Shown here: piece by piece, positions 43,782 to 53,637 of the stretch
How the letters are laid out: each line of letters begins with the position of its first letter
How positions within the stretch are numbered: position 1 is the first letter of the stretch
The notes under the pieces: generated by a model
The model's input: the letters and a program-made list of their open reading frames with translations, nothing else
The model's database searches: none
What the model was told of the DNA's origin: nothing
Origin: Glaciimonas sp. PAMC28666
Lineage (GTDB): Bacteria > Pseudomonadota > Gammaproteobacteria > Burkholderiales > Burkholderiaceae_D
Assembly (NCBI RefSeq): GCF_016917355.1
Contig: NZ_CP070304.1
Location: 682,001 to 746,000, forward strand
Reading direction: 5' to 3'
DNA length: 64,000 bases
Program-made: the position numbers and the translations under genes

Positions 43782-44568
43782 CGCTATTCTCTCGTCGTGT
43801 CCAAGCGGGTTCGGCGTCAACCATTAAATTGATTATTCTGCACAACACTAAGCCACTAGCATTGTAAATGCGATAAATAACACCTCTAAGACCTATAGCA
43901 ACAATTTATCCGCACGGGGTAAATATCCGGGCGGCAGGTATACCGATAGTTTGTTTCAAGCACTAAAGAAGTCTCGCGATAGGGAGTAAAACTGACGCGC
44001 GCTGTTGGAGTGCTGGCTGGACTCCGCCAATGTCCCGGTTGGGTTGAAGCAGAAACCACGCCGAGGAATTGCACGCACAAAGGCTGCTTTGGAAAACAGG
44101 GCAGGGAATTTTTGACAGATATAGAGTCTGGCATAACGTTTTACGTTGTTCGTTGAGAGTAAAACTTTCTGTACAGCACGTCACAATTTAGCATATCACA
44201 AAATAAACACAATAGCGTTAAAACGCCCTCTTGTTGCAAACAGCGGAATTTGTCGACGAGCGGTTGTCATCGCACTGTAAAACTGTACCCTGAGAGCACT
44301 ACACGGCTTCCAAAATCCGAAATGGCCTGATTCTTTGAGCAAATTGGCGCAGTGCGAATCAAAAGATCAACCGATGCCTTAAACGCAGCTCAATATCACA
44401 CCATGGTGACGTCACCAAACCGCCCTTGATGTAAAATCTAAAATATATTAAAAAATAAAAACGTAGAGAGACGACCGCTAAGCACTGCTTTTACCTGCAC
44501 ACCACCGCTTTGATTTCAATCAAATCTTCCCAAACCCCACTAACACCTCATTCAGGAGACTAAACATT
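43782..44568. other. Gene-free stretch before the thiolase gene
   Basis: 787 bases. The upstream regions of rpfR (minus) and the thiolase gene (plus) share it. It includes TTGTCGACGAGCGGTTGTCA (44250-44269 and two more bases), similar to 38589-38610, and an AT-rich stretch at 44440-44465. No gene seen. Confidence 0.4.
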
Positions 44569-45759
44569 ATGGCTAACACAAGAGAAGTAGTAATCGTCGG
44601 CGCAGCGCGTACCGCAATCGGCACCTTCGGCGGTTCGCTAAAGGATCTCGCACCGTGTGAGCTTGGCGCTATTGCCGTGAAGGAAGCGTTTGTCCGCGCT
44701 AAAGTTGATCCAGCGCAAGCCGGTCAGATCGTTTTCGGTCACGTAATCCATACCGAAACCCGGGACATGTACGTATCGCGCGTGGTGGGTATGAATGCGG
44801 GAATGAGCAAGGAATCGACGGCACTGACGCTGAACCGTTTATGCGGTTCCGGACTACAGGCGATTGTTTCAGCTGCAAACGCGATTCAATTGAATGAGAC
44901 CGATATCGCTGTTGGCGGTGGTGTCGAAAACATGAGCCGGGCGATGTACTCGACCCAAGCCGCGCGTTTTGGTGCACGCATGGGCGATATCAAAATGGTC
45001 GACATGATGGTCGGCGCTTTGTCTGATCCGTTCGGTGCAGGTCATATGGGCATCACCGCTGAGAACGTAGCGCAAAAATACAATATCTCGCGCGAAGAAC
45101 AAGATGCGTTCGCTGTTGAAAGTCAAAAACGTGCAACCGCGGCAATTGCAGCCGGTCATTTTACTTCGCAGATTGTGCCTGTCGAACTCAAAACGCGTAA
45201 GGGCGTGGTGCTGTTTGACACCGATGAATATCCGAAAGCCGATACCACCATGGAGTCACTGGCGAAGCTGAAGCCAGCCTTCAAAAAAGACGGCGGTACC
45301 GTCACCGCAGGTAATTCTTCCGGGATCAACGACGGCGCTGGCGCTTGTGTGCTGATGGAAGCGGGCGCTGCTGCCCGCGCTGGCTTGACTCCTCTGGCCC
45401 GCTTGGTATCGTACGCGGTGGCTGGCGTTGATCCATCGATCATGGGAACCGGACCGATACCGGCGGTGCAACTGGCGTTGAAACGTGCAGGTCTGAACCT
45501 GAGTGACATGCAAGTGATTGAGTCGAACGAGGCGTTCGCTGCGCAGTCCTTGGGTGTTTGCAAAGGACTGGAACTGGATCCGGCAATTACCAACGTCAAC
45601 GGTGGCGCGATTGCCCTTGGTCATCCTCTGGGTGCCAGCGGTGCCATCATCACGATTAAATGTCTGTATGAATTGATCCGCACTAATAAGCGCTACGGTT
45701 TGATTACTATGTGTATCGGTGGTGGGCAAGGTATCGCGGCGATCATCGAACGTCTGTAA
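44569..45759 (+). CDS. Acetyl-CoA acetyltransferase (thiolase)
   Basis: 396 residues. Nucleophile Cys92 in NRLCGSGLQAIVSA, His about 352 in GHPLGASGA and Cys about 382 in CIGGGQG: the complete catalytic triad of biosynthetic thiolases. It condenses two acetyl-CoA into acetoacetyl-CoA or works in beta-oxidation. AGGAG precedes the start. No PHA or ketone-body genes are next to it, so the pathway is open (PhaA-, AtoB- or BktB-like). Confidence 0.93.
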   Translation: MANTREVVIVGAARTAIGTFGGSLKDLAPCELGAIAVKEAFVRAKVDPAQAGQIVFGHVIHTETRDMYVSRVVGMNAGMSKESTALTLNRLCGSGLQAIVSAANAIQLNETDIAVGGGVENMSRAMYSTQAARFGARMGDIKMVDMMVGALSDPFGAGHMGITAENVAQKYNISREEQDAFAVESQKRATAAIAAGHFTSQIVPVELKTRKGVVLFDTDEYPKADTTMESLAKLKPAFKKDGGTVTAGNSSGINDGAGACVLMEAGAAARAGLTPLARLVSYAVAGVDPSIMGTGPIPAVQLALKRAGLNLSDMQVIESNEAFAAQSLGVCKGLELDPAITNVNGGAIALGHPLGASGAIITIKCLYELIRTNKRYGLITMCIGGGQGIAAIIERL

Positions 45760-45896
45760 TAGTTCGAACGTACGTAGCAAATTTGGAAAACGTTTCACTG
45801 TTGGGCGCATGGATTCTCTGAGCCACCCAACTTACTGCAAGTATCGTCAATCTTCCGCTGGTCATATTGACGATACGAGCGGTTGCAACAACGCGA

Positions 45897-47111
45897 TTAC
45901 TTCTTCACCAGCGGGCAGCTCGATTGTGACAACGGGCGAAATGCTTCGTTACCGGGAACTGTCGCTATCACATTGTAATAATCCCAAGGTGTCTTTGACT
46001 CGGCAGGTTTTTTGACCTGCAGGAGCAGCATGTCATGCACCACGCGACCATCTTCCCGTAATGTTCCTTTTGGTATCACCGCATCAGAGATCGGCAACTC
46101 GCGCATTTTCTTCAGTACGGCGGTGGTTTCGTCCGTGCCTGCGGCCTTTACTGATTTCAAATAATGCATGACCGCTGAATACATTCCGGCTTGCGCCATG
46201 GTTGGCATGCGTTTTTGAATGGCAAAAAAACGTTTGGACCAGTTGCGGCTGTCGTTGTTATAGTCCCAGTAAAAACCTTCCGTGAGATACATCCCCTGCG
46301 CGATATTAAGTCCCATTGCGTGCACATCGCTGATGAACATCAACAGCGGTGCCACGATCTGACCTTTCGCGGCGATGCCAAATTCGGTCGCTTGTTTAAC
46401 CGAATTGACGGTGTCACCGCCGGCGTTCGCTAAACCAATCACTTTTGCTTTCGAGCTTTGTGCCTGCACCAGGAAGGATGAAAAATCGCGGGAGTTGAGC
46501 GGATGTTTTACCGAGCCCAGCACCTTGCCGCCACCGGAAATAACGACGTCTGACACGTCCTTCTCAAGCGACTTGCCGAAGGCGTAATCGGCGGTTAAGA
46601 AAAACCAACTATCAGCGCCGCGCTTGACCAATGCCTTGCCGGTGCCAACCGAACTGGAATAGGTATCGTACATCCAGTGAATCCCGGTGGTCGTACACTT
46701 TTCATTGGTGATGACGCTCGATGCAGAACCCACCACGATCGCAATCTTGTTCTTTTTTTGCGCAACATCCATGACCGCCAGTGCGACATTGGTCGGTACC
46801 AGATCCATCAATACGTCGACGTTTTGCTCATCGATCCATTCGCGGGCCTTGAGCGCAGCAACATCGGCTTTGTTCTGACTATCCGCGCTGACCAGTTCAA
46901 TTGGCTTGCCGAGTACGGTTCCCCCAAAGTCTGCGATAGCCATTTTGGCGGCGACGATTGAACCCTGCCCGGACAGGTCAGAATAAAGACCGGACAGATC
47001 GGTCAATATGCCGATCTTGACGACGTTATTACTGATTTGGGCAAACGCCGGGGTGGCGCATGCGGCTAGCAACATCGCTGATAATGAAAGTTTTTTTATT
47101 GTCGTCTTCAT
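45897..47111 (-). CDS. Branched-chain amino-acid-type ABC binding protein
   Basis: 404 residues from MKTTIKKLSLSAMLLAACAT (signal peptide, cleavage after ATPAFA). Periplasmic type-1 binding fold: VVKIGILTDLSGLYSDLSGQ, then AALKAREWIDEQNVDVLMDL, GVQSDT-like region GLANAGGDTVNSVKQA. LivK/UrtA-like family. No permease or ATPase genes adjoin, so it is an orphan binding protein. The start at 47111 is set by AGGGAG upstream. Confidence 0.88.
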   Translation of the reverse strand: MKTTIKKLSLSAMLLAACATPAFAQISNNVVKIGILTDLSGLYSDLSGQGSIVAAKMAIADFGGTVLGKPIELVSADSQNKADVAALKAREWIDEQNVDVLMDLVPTNVALAVMDVAQKKNKIAIVVGSASSVITNEKCTTTGIHWMYDTYSSSVGTGKALVKRGADSWFFLTADYAFGKSLEKDVSDVVISGGGKVLGSVKHPLNSRDFSSFLVQAQSSKAKVIGLANAGGDTVNSVKQATEFGIAAKGQIVAPLLMFISDVHAMGLNIAQGMYLTEGFYWDYNNDSRNWSKRFFAIQKRMPTMAQAGMYSAVMHYLKSVKAAGTDETTAVLKKMRELPISDAVIPKGTLREDGRVVHDMLLLQVKKPAESKTPWDYYNVIATVPGNEAFRPLSQSSCPLVKK

Positions 47112-47457
47112 GCTTTTTGTCTCCCTAAAAAGCATTTCGAGTTCAACGTGATGAAATAAATTTGTTAACAAAGGTTCGGAAGTAAAGCAAAAATGGCTAC
47201 TTCAATCCAGCTGCGTCAGAGCCATTTTTTTCTATCCCCTCACAACTATTGCTAACACCCGGCCAATATCAGCCGACACCACGCAAAATCGAAGTGCCTG
47301 GCCGCCACCTGTTCTTTTGTCAGATGTTCGGCCCGGTTAAATTAATGCCCTTCCGGCAGTTAAAAACCGGAAAAACAGACGTCACCAACGTGCAACGGTC
47401 TCACCTTATTTTCAACCTACTGTTCAACTTGCTTTACCGCTTACTCGGCCGAAATTT

Positions 47458-49170
47458 TCAAACAGGTCCAAGTCGCGCGCGGCGGACTATGCGATGTGCT
47501 TGCGCACTGTTGGAGCCCATTCCCATTGTGCCAAACATGCTTCCTGAACCGCCTCCCACGCCCGCAAGCCGACTCACTATAAAAGCATCTGCAGTATCCT
47601 GCGTTGAGTAGTGGATCAGCTCGGCCCCTTGTAACGCTCGGGCCATTGCTTCGGTCGCGGGGCGTGCCAGATACTCGTCCTCGCATGCGGCGTCCATTAA
47701 TTGCGAAGTTTGATCAATGTACACGTCAAACCGTCTGTCTGCGCCTTTTGCCTTTGATATTTCTGCAACAAAGGCATCCCGCGTAGTGCGATCCTTCATC
47801 ATCGCTCGCCGCACATCCATGCACATCATATTGGCGGTGCCCTCCCAGACGCTGTTGAGCGGTGCCTCGCGATACAGCCGCGCCATGGGACTTTCCTCGA
47901 TAAAACCATTTCCACCATGACATTGCAAAGCTTCATACGCAATCGCAGGTGCGCGTGAACAATTAAAATATTTTGCCATCGGCGTGGCGATCCGGGCAAA
48001 TGCGCGCTCGTGCTGGTCGTCATCAAGATGGTCTGTGGCCCGCGCGACGCGCAATGCCATTAAGGTTGCGGACTCCACCTCAATCGCCATGTCTGCCAGC
48101 ACGTTGGCCATCATTGGTTGCTCGGCCAGCGGTAACTTAAAACCGCGTCGGGTGTTGGTATGGTTGAGTGCAAGGTTCAGCGATTGCCGCATCAGTCCGG
48201 CCGAACCAACCGCAAAGTCAAGCCGCGTTAAATGTGCATGGGATAAAATTTCCCGAATCCCGTGTCCCTCTTGCCCGACCCGAATCGCCAACGATCCGGC
48301 AAACTCAATCTCACTTGATGCGTTGGAGCGATTGCCGCATTTGTCTTTTAAACGTTGAATAAAGAAGCGATTGAAGCTGCCGTCTGGCAAGGTACGTGGA
48401 AGGAAAAAGCAGGTAACGCCGCCACTAACTTTGGCAAGTGTGAAAAAGCCATCTGCCACCGGGACTGAGCAAAACCATTTGTGTCCCGTCAAGGAATACC
48501 AGTCGGCTGGCGCGCCGTGACAGGTCTCCGTGTGCGAAAACACGGCGGTGGTTTGCGTCTCCCGCAAATCGGAGCCACCCTGCTTTTCGGTCATTGCATA
48601 GCCCAGCACGACGCTGGTTTTTTGGCGCACTTCATTGCGACTGAAGTCGTATTTATTTCCCGTCGCTTTTTCGGCCCATAGCTTTAAGGCCGGCTCTGCT
48701 GCAAGTCCGGCGTAGCCCGCGTATGCCATACCGGTTGGGCAGCCAGTTCCTTGCTCGACTTGATTCCACAGAAAGGACAATACAGCACGGGCGAGATGCC
48801 CATGGGATTCTTTCGTGGTCCAGGCCAATGAATGGACCTCATGCTGCCAGGCGAGGGTCATCAGTTGATGCCAGGCTGGATGAAACTCAACCCAGTCGAT
48901 GCGATTGCCGTAGCGATCATGCGTGCGAAGTTCTGGCGAATATTTATTTGCGAGCCGCGCCGCTTCCTGCACCGCGGCATCACCGGCAATGGCCCCAACC
49001 GCACTGCAACGCGCTGCCGCCCAAGGTGCATCACGGGCAATCGCGGCAGAGACGACAGCGTCTCCAAGAAAAGCATTAAACCCTTCAAGCGGCGCTGCCT
49101 GATTAATGACGTGGTGGGTTGCGTATCGGTCGGTAAGGATCGCCAGTTGATCTTGGAGTGGAGCATTCAT
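47458..49170 (-). CDS. Acyl-CoA dehydrogenase, AidB-like
   Basis: 570 residues. Has the long N-terminus and DNA-response AidB plan: FNAFLGDAVVSAAIARDAPW at the front, YAMTEKQGGSDLRETQTTA, RLKDKCGNRSNASSEIEFAG, then ECHGGNGFIEESPMARLYRE-type CHGGNGFIEESPMARLYREA. AidB binds FAD and DNA and is linked to alkylation protection in E. coli; many homologues are simple acyl-CoA dehydrogenases. It follows the tetR gene by 91 bases in the same direction. Confidence 0.85.
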   Translation of the reverse strand: MNAPLQDQLAILTDRYATHHVINQAAPLEGFNAFLGDAVVSAAIARDAPWAAARCSAVGAIAGDAAVQEAARLANKYSPELRTHDRYGNRIDWVEFHPAWHQLMTLAWQHEVHSLAWTTKESHGHLARAVLSFLWNQVEQGTGCPTGMAYAGYAGLAAEPALKLWAEKATGNKYDFSRNEVRQKTSVVLGYAMTEKQGGSDLRETQTTAVFSHTETCHGAPADWYSLTGHKWFCSVPVADGFFTLAKVSGGVTCFFLPRTLPDGSFNRFFIQRLKDKCGNRSNASSEIEFAGSLAIRVGQEGHGIREILSHAHLTRLDFAVGSAGLMRQSLNLALNHTNTRRGFKLPLAEQPMMANVLADMAIEVESATLMALRVARATDHLDDDQHERAFARIATPMAKYFNCSRAPAIAYEALQCHGGNGFIEESPMARLYREAPLNSVWEGTANMMCMDVRRAMMKDRTTRDAFVAEISKAKGADRRFDVYIDQTSQLMDAACEDEYLARPATEAMARALQGAELIHYSTQDTADAFIVSRLAGVGGGSGSMFGTMGMGSNSAQAHRIVRRARLGPV

Positions 49171-49261
49171 CGTATTTTTTCCTTGGATTGAAGGTTATTT
49201 TGCTTAAAAATGGTAGACAGAAATGATGCGTTATAAATTGCCGGACACGCGTCTCAGGCAA

Positions 49262-49909
49262 TCATTTGTCAGCGTGGCCTACGGACAACGACTGGATGAC
49301 CGAGGCACAACATATGTCACCGATTTCATCCGCCAACGCTAATGCTGTCGGCGATGCTTTATCCAGGTTGGGTGATAACGGCGAAAGCGGACCAACCAAT
49401 GCTTCCATAAAACCGCCAACGATGAGAGCGGCAGCTACATTAGCGTGCAAATCACTTCGGAATTCTCCGCTGCGCTGCCCTTCTTCGACAATCCTGACAA
49501 TCTCTTGCCCAATCGCAAAGCGCCATACCAACCGGGCCTCGTCAATTTCTCGATCACAAGGTTCGGCGATAAGAGCGAATGCCAGACGGCGATTGCGCAT
49601 GGCGCGTTCTACAAAGGTGCGCACGGCACCGTGCAGCCTCTCGGTCGGGCTGCCATTGCCGTTAATAATTTCCGTAATAACGTTCACCTCACGCTGGCTA
49701 ACGATGGCCAGGACTTCCGCGAACAATGCAGCTTTTGACGGAAAATAACGGTAAACGGTGCCGGTGGCGAGTTCGGCGGCAGCGGCCACGCTAGCAATCT
49801 GCCCTTCTTGCCAGCCACCTTCGCGGACTAATCGTCGTGCGGCGGCCAGAATGCGCGCACGATTTTGCGCCAAATGGGTCTCAACTAGTTCGCTACGTCG
49901 ATAGGCCAT
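49262..49909 (-). CDS. TetR-family transcriptional regulator
   Basis: 215 residues. N-terminal HTH about 17-63: RARILAAARRLVREGGWQEG and TGTVYRYFPSKAALFAEVL. The C-terminal ligand domain has the hydrophobic pattern of fatty-acid or CoA-linked TetR proteins. It is transcribed with the acyl-CoA dehydrogenase and faces the Pr6Pr gene. The long palindrome at 49920-49967 just before its start is the likely operator. Confidence 0.88.
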   Translation of the reverse strand: MAYRRSELVETHLAQNRARILAAARRLVREGGWQEGQIASVAAAAELATGTVYRYFPSKAALFAEVLAIVSQREVNVITEIINGNGSPTERLHGAVRTFVERAMRNRRLAFALIAEPCDREIDEARLVWRFAIGQEIVRIVEEGQRSGEFRSDLHANVAAALIVGGFMEALVGPLSPLSPNLDKASPTALALADEIGDICCASVIQSLSVGHADK

Positions 49910-49919
49910 GAGAACAAGA

Positions 49920-49967
49920 GGTGATTGTCAATGAAATGAATCATAGTTCATTTCATTGACAATCACC
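49920..49967. promoter_or_regulatory. TetR operator, 21-bp perfect inverted repeat
   Basis: Arms of 21 bases without mismatch (left arm starts GGTGATTGTCAATGAAATGA) with a six-base centre TCATAG. It starts 11 bases before the tetR start codon. Symmetry of this length strongly suggests control of tetR and perhaps of the divergent gene. Confidence 0.85.
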
Positions 49968-50075
49968 ATCGATTCGTTTTATTCCTTGAAACGGAGCGGT
50001 CGTCGGAAGTTCTCGCTTCATATCGCAGTTATCCCGTGGGACAATCTGTCGTTAAAATTTCTGATAGGAAACACT

Positions 50076-50768
50076 ATGGCGCAACATCAAACCCTTAGAC
50101 AGCGCGTCTACTATGCCGTCGTTGGTGCCATCCTCAGTTGGCTGGGATTAGGTATCGAACTTTTTGTGACTGTAGAACGAAGCCTGTCGCGCGGCCGCTC
50201 CTTTGAGCATGCTCTAATGGTGTTTTTTAGTTTCTTCACCATACTCACAAACCTTCTGGTTGCGTTCGCCTTTACCGCCGTAGCACTCCAGAGCAAAGGC
50301 AGCAAAGGAAGCAAAGGAAGCAATAAAAGTATCGCCGGCAAAGATCGAACGGCTCCATGGAGTCTTTTCTCGCGCCCGTTCATACTCGGCGGCATCGCTC
50401 CCAGCATTGCGCTGGTAGGCATTGTTTATAATCTCATGTTGCGGCAGCTTTGGCATCCCACCGGCTGGGGCAGGGTTGCCGACGAGCTAATGCACGTGAT
50501 CGTGCCGCTCGGTTTCGTCATTTATTGGTTTTTGTGCGTGCCGAAAGCGGAACTGCGTTGGCGTGATTGCTTGACTTGGGCGCTCTATCCGATTCTCTAT
50601 CTTGTGTACGCGCTGATTCATGGTGCCCAATCCGGCGTCTATGCCTATCCATTTATCGACGTCGCGGCAATCGGTTACGGTGCTGTCATGGTCAATAGCG
50701 TTGGCATACTTTTGGGTTTTTTAATCATGGCACTCTTTTTTATTGCCTTCGACCGGCGAAAAGAATGA
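50076..50768 (+). CDS. Pr6Pr-family integral membrane protein
   Basis: 230 residues from MAQHQTLRQR (AGGAAA precedes). Six likely membrane helices, e.g. YYAVVGAILSWLGLGIELFV, FFSFFTILTNLLVAFAFTAV and the end VNSVGILLGFLIMALFFIAF. The fragment FFSFFTILTN and HVIVPLGFVIYW are Pr6Pr family marks. Function unknown. A Ser-Lys-Gly run between helices 2 and 3 is coded by three nine-base tandem repeats (AGCAAAGGN, 50292-50318). Confidence 0.85.
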   Translation: MAQHQTLRQRVYYAVVGAILSWLGLGIELFVTVERSLSRGRSFEHALMVFFSFFTILTNLLVAFAFTAVALQSKGSKGSKGSNKSIAGKDRTAPWSLFSRPFILGGIAPSIALVGIVYNLMLRQLWHPTGWGRVADELMHVIVPLGFVIYWFLCVPKAELRWRDCLTWALYPILYLVYALIHGAQSGVYAYPFIDVAAIGYGAVMVNSVGILLGFLIMALFFIAFDRRKE

Positions 50769-50980
50769 GCCTGTTCCACTACATGCGCAGTCTGTAGAGA
50801 ACAAAAGGTCAACTGATCCGGCATGGACAAACCTTTTTCCGATGCAAAATTAGCCGTTCCCTGACTAACGATGAGCGGCAAATTAAGCTCGGAAATCGTG
50901 ACGAGAAAAAACGATTTTTGAAATTGTGCTACAAGTGAAGACCGATATTCGTTATTTAATATTTAAGAAGAAAAAATCAA

Positions 50981-51766
50981 ATGTCACCTATCCGTATAGA
51001 GCAGGGAGAAGCGACGGCAGTTACTAAAAAATGTGTGGAATGCAAGGATTCGGCGGAGCTTGACTTCGGCTTTGTTTTTGCTTATCAGCCGATCATCAAT
51101 ATCGATACGCGGTCAATTTATGCCCATGAGGCACTGGTACGAGGCGAGAATGGAGAATCTGCGCATTCGATCCTCTCGCAGGTAACGCCAGCCAATCGCT
51201 ATCGATTTGATCAGGCTTGCAGGGTGAAGGCGATACGCGGGGCCTCTGAGCTTGGCATGAACGAATTGCTGTCCATAAATTTTTTGCCCAACGCCGTGTA
51301 TCGTCCAGAAGCTTGCATTCGTAGCACTCTGGAGGCGGCGAAAACCTACCATTTTCCGATTGAACAAATCATTTTTGAGGTGACGGAAGGCGAGCAAATT
51401 CATGATCGCGCCCATCTGGTCAATATTTTCCGCGAATATCGCCGTTTTGGCTTCCGCACCGCTATCGATGATTTCGGCGCTGGCTACGCAGGATTGGGAT
51501 TGTTAGCCGAATTTCAGCCCGATATTATAAAAATTGATATGGCGCTGGTGCGTGACATCGATACCAGCAAGCCGAAACAGGCGATTGTGGACGGAATTGT
51601 GTCGATTTGTGCTGCGTTAAACGTGCGGGTGTTGGCGGAAGGCATTGAAACCATCGCTGAACGGGATTATTTACGCAATGCTGGCATCAATCTGATGCAA
51701 GGCTTTCTCTTTTGCAAGCCCGCGTTTCAGGCGCTTGGTGTGGTCGATCCAATCTCTTGGGGCTGA
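50981..51766 (+). CDS. EAL-domain c-di-GMP phosphodiesterase, stand-alone
   Basis: 261 residues, almost all an EAL domain: HEALVRG at about 47, LSINFLPNAV, FEVTEGEQ, IDDFGAGYAGLGLLAEF, KIDMALVRDI, LAEGIETIAE and MQGFLFCKP. Metal and catalytic positions are there. No sensor domain, except a short Cys-containing head (VTKKCVECKDSAELD). Resembles the blue-light or redox-linked stand-alone EAL proteins in size; partner unknown. Confidence 0.9.
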   Translation: MSPIRIEQGEATAVTKKCVECKDSAELDFGFVFAYQPIINIDTRSIYAHEALVRGENGESAHSILSQVTPANRYRFDQACRVKAIRGASELGMNELLSINFLPNAVYRPEACIRSTLEAAKTYHFPIEQIIFEVTEGEQIHDRAHLVNIFREYRRFGFRTAIDDFGAGYAGLGLLAEFQPDIIKIDMALVRDIDTSKPKQAIVDGIVSICAALNVRVLAEGIETIAERDYLRNAGINLMQGFLFCKPAFQALGVVDPISWG

Positions 51767-52117
51767 TGCAAAAAGGTGAAGGCGCTAGCGATTGCCTCCG
51801 GTTTAGCAACGAATGTTGGCGCTAACAGCGCTGATTGCGAAATAGCAGACGTGATTGCCCAGCGCGTGCGGAGGCAAGATTTGACTGCTATGTGCGCGGG
51901 AAATGTGCCTTTGGAACGGTCGCACGCCGTTTTCCCCTGATTTATCGAAAAATGCATCTGCGAATCAATTGCTCGTGCCAGAATCGTCTTACTGCTATTG
52001 CTATAAGTTCACCGGCCTTTTGATCTGCGACGTGCGCATTCAGCGCGACCTCCAGGCCAACACCTTATCCAACCAGAGCATCCGGCAACTCTCGTCGAAA
52101 TCAGGCGTTAATCGCTG
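51767..52117. other. Stretch without a clear gene
   Basis: 351 bases. A short open frame from GTG at 51776 (VKALAIASGLATNVGANSAD onward, 55 codons to 51940) looks protein-like but has no ribosome site and no recognised relative. It may be a gene remnant. Nothing else seen. Confidence 0.35.
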
Positions 52118-52348
52118 CTATTCAGTGGTGGGACCACTTTTCGTTACGGTGATTCTGTCGATAAAAAATTCACCATCGATACATTTTCTGTGAGGAACGC
52201 CGGTGACCACAAACCCGTGGTTACAATCCTCTGTCCACAGCTTGGCGACGGTATCGAACTCCTCCGGCTCAAGACCGAGCATGGCACCCGAAATAACAAA
52301 TTTCGCGCCCTCTTTTTGTTTTTTTACAATATCATCAATTTTGGCCAT
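52118..52348 (-). CDS. Small hypothetical protein (76 aa)
   Basis: From MAKIDDIVKKQKEGAKFVIS, with GGAAACAGGT before the ATG. Compact alpha/beta pattern with DCNHGFVVTGVPHRKCIDGE; two Cys could bind metal or form a bond. No family recognised. Single gene. Confidence 0.55.
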   Translation of the reverse strand: MAKIDDIVKKQKEGAKFVISGAMLGLEPEEFDTVAKLWTEDCNHGFVVTGVPHRKCIDGEFFIDRITVTKSGPTTE

Positions 52349-52954
52349 ACCTGTTTCCATCACTTTGATCTAAGCCACATCATAACGCGACTTCAAGGGG
52401 CGCTAGCGTTCAAATCCGGAGATGAAAGATAATCCGCTAAGGACGAGGTTGTTTAGGGCGCAGCCAGACTAAATACTCCACTCAACACGCAGACTTTTTA
52501 TTCGAACCGATGTCCATGGGTTTGACTGAGGCTCAATGGGTTTGACTGAGGATTAATAACCAACGCCGGAACAGAAGTATTTGAAGATGTCCAGGTTGTA
52601 CACCCGCAGTGCATTCAATTATCGGATTGCTTCGATAGAGCCGCTTGTAATGATCCCGACAAAGAAATAACTCGCGTTTTCCCATTCGTAACAAGATCGA
52701 ATAAGGAGTCGATTCAACGCCGAATCGTGAATCTGAAGTGATAGATGGATTGTTCATTTTTATTAGCACCAGTATCTTAGAAAGAGCTAACACTTTAGCA
52801 CGACTACTGTATATCCATACAGTAAACCTATATCTACACGCGTTTATCGCGGGCAGCCGTTGTATTTTGACAAAAAAAAATGTAGCCGAAATTAATGTAA
52901 TTTCGACTACACGGTTTTGATACTTATTTTTTATAGCTGCCGTCAAATGCTCAC
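52349..52954. other. Gene-free stretch with a short direct repeat
   Basis: 606 bases. ATGGGTTTGACTGAGG occurs twice at 52516-52531 and 52536-52551. The second half is AT-rich and lies upstream of nothing on this strand. The long open frame on the minus strand lacks protein-like composition. Confidence 0.4.
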
Positions 52955-53275
52955 TTAACGGTCATAACCTCTACGCCACTCCCGCTCACGCCAACCGTAC
53001 CCGTGGCGATAATACCCTGGATGACGATAGTAAGGACTCGGGTATGTTTCTACGTACACCGGCGGTGGCTGGACATAAACCGGACGCGGCGCATAGTAAA
53101 CCGGCGGCGGCGGCGGATAATACACGCGTGGCGGTGGCGGGTAATATGCCGGTCCCGGCACATCGACGTTGACCGACCAGTCGACGAACGTCCGTGCCAT
53201 CGCGGGGGTCGCGGACCAAAGCAAACTAGCTGCAGCGACCAAGCTGAGTGCTGCGATGCGTAAGGCTTTTTTCAT
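52955..53275 (-). CDS. Secreted Pro/Tyr-rich repeat protein (PXPV type)
   Basis: 106 residues from MKKALRIAALSLVAAASLLW, a clear signal peptide cleaved after AMA. The mature part is mainly PAYYPPPPRVYYPPPPPVYY and similar P-x-P-V/Y units, then His/Tyr/Arg-rich (YYRHGYGWREREWRR). Such small periplasmic proteins are common in Burkholderiales; function unknown. Confidence 0.8.
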   Translation of the reverse strand: MKKALRIAALSLVAAASLLWSATPAMARTFVDWSVNVDVPGPAYYPPPPRVYYPPPPPVYYAPRPVYVQPPPVYVETYPSPYYRHPGYYRHGYGWREREWRRGYDR

Positions 53276-53637
53276 GATTGTTCCATATGAATTAAATGGG
53301 ATAAGGCATGACACCATTTAACCTAAAAAAAAACGATCCTTCCATGCGCAAGTCGTAAGGCATGTAACAAAGTGTGTCGTACTGTTGTTTTCTTATTGAC
53401 GATTCAAGAAACAGTGATTTAAGAATATGGCTTTTTCAATAGCGGTTTGGGGGGCACGCACCATCCGATGACCGCCAAAGGTTGCGCATTTGACGTGTGG
53501 CCCGGCCCTACTCCGCAGCATAAACTTGCCTGCACACGACAGCAATCACCTCCGGTGATTTTATGTAAATTTATCGTGCCCCCGGGTTGATTTGCCCCGT
53601 CCGGAGTGTCAAGATGGACGCTTTTCAAGGAGATTCG
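53276..53637. other. Intergenic region, divergent starts
   Basis: 362 bases. It contains a small palindrome AATCACC/GGTGATT around 53548-53564, 75 bases before the threonine aldolase gene. No gene seen. Confidence 0.4.

Noticed and set aside
52533-52946. 137-codon minus-strand frame
   Set aside because: No ribosome site, strange composition, and it includes part of a direct repeat.
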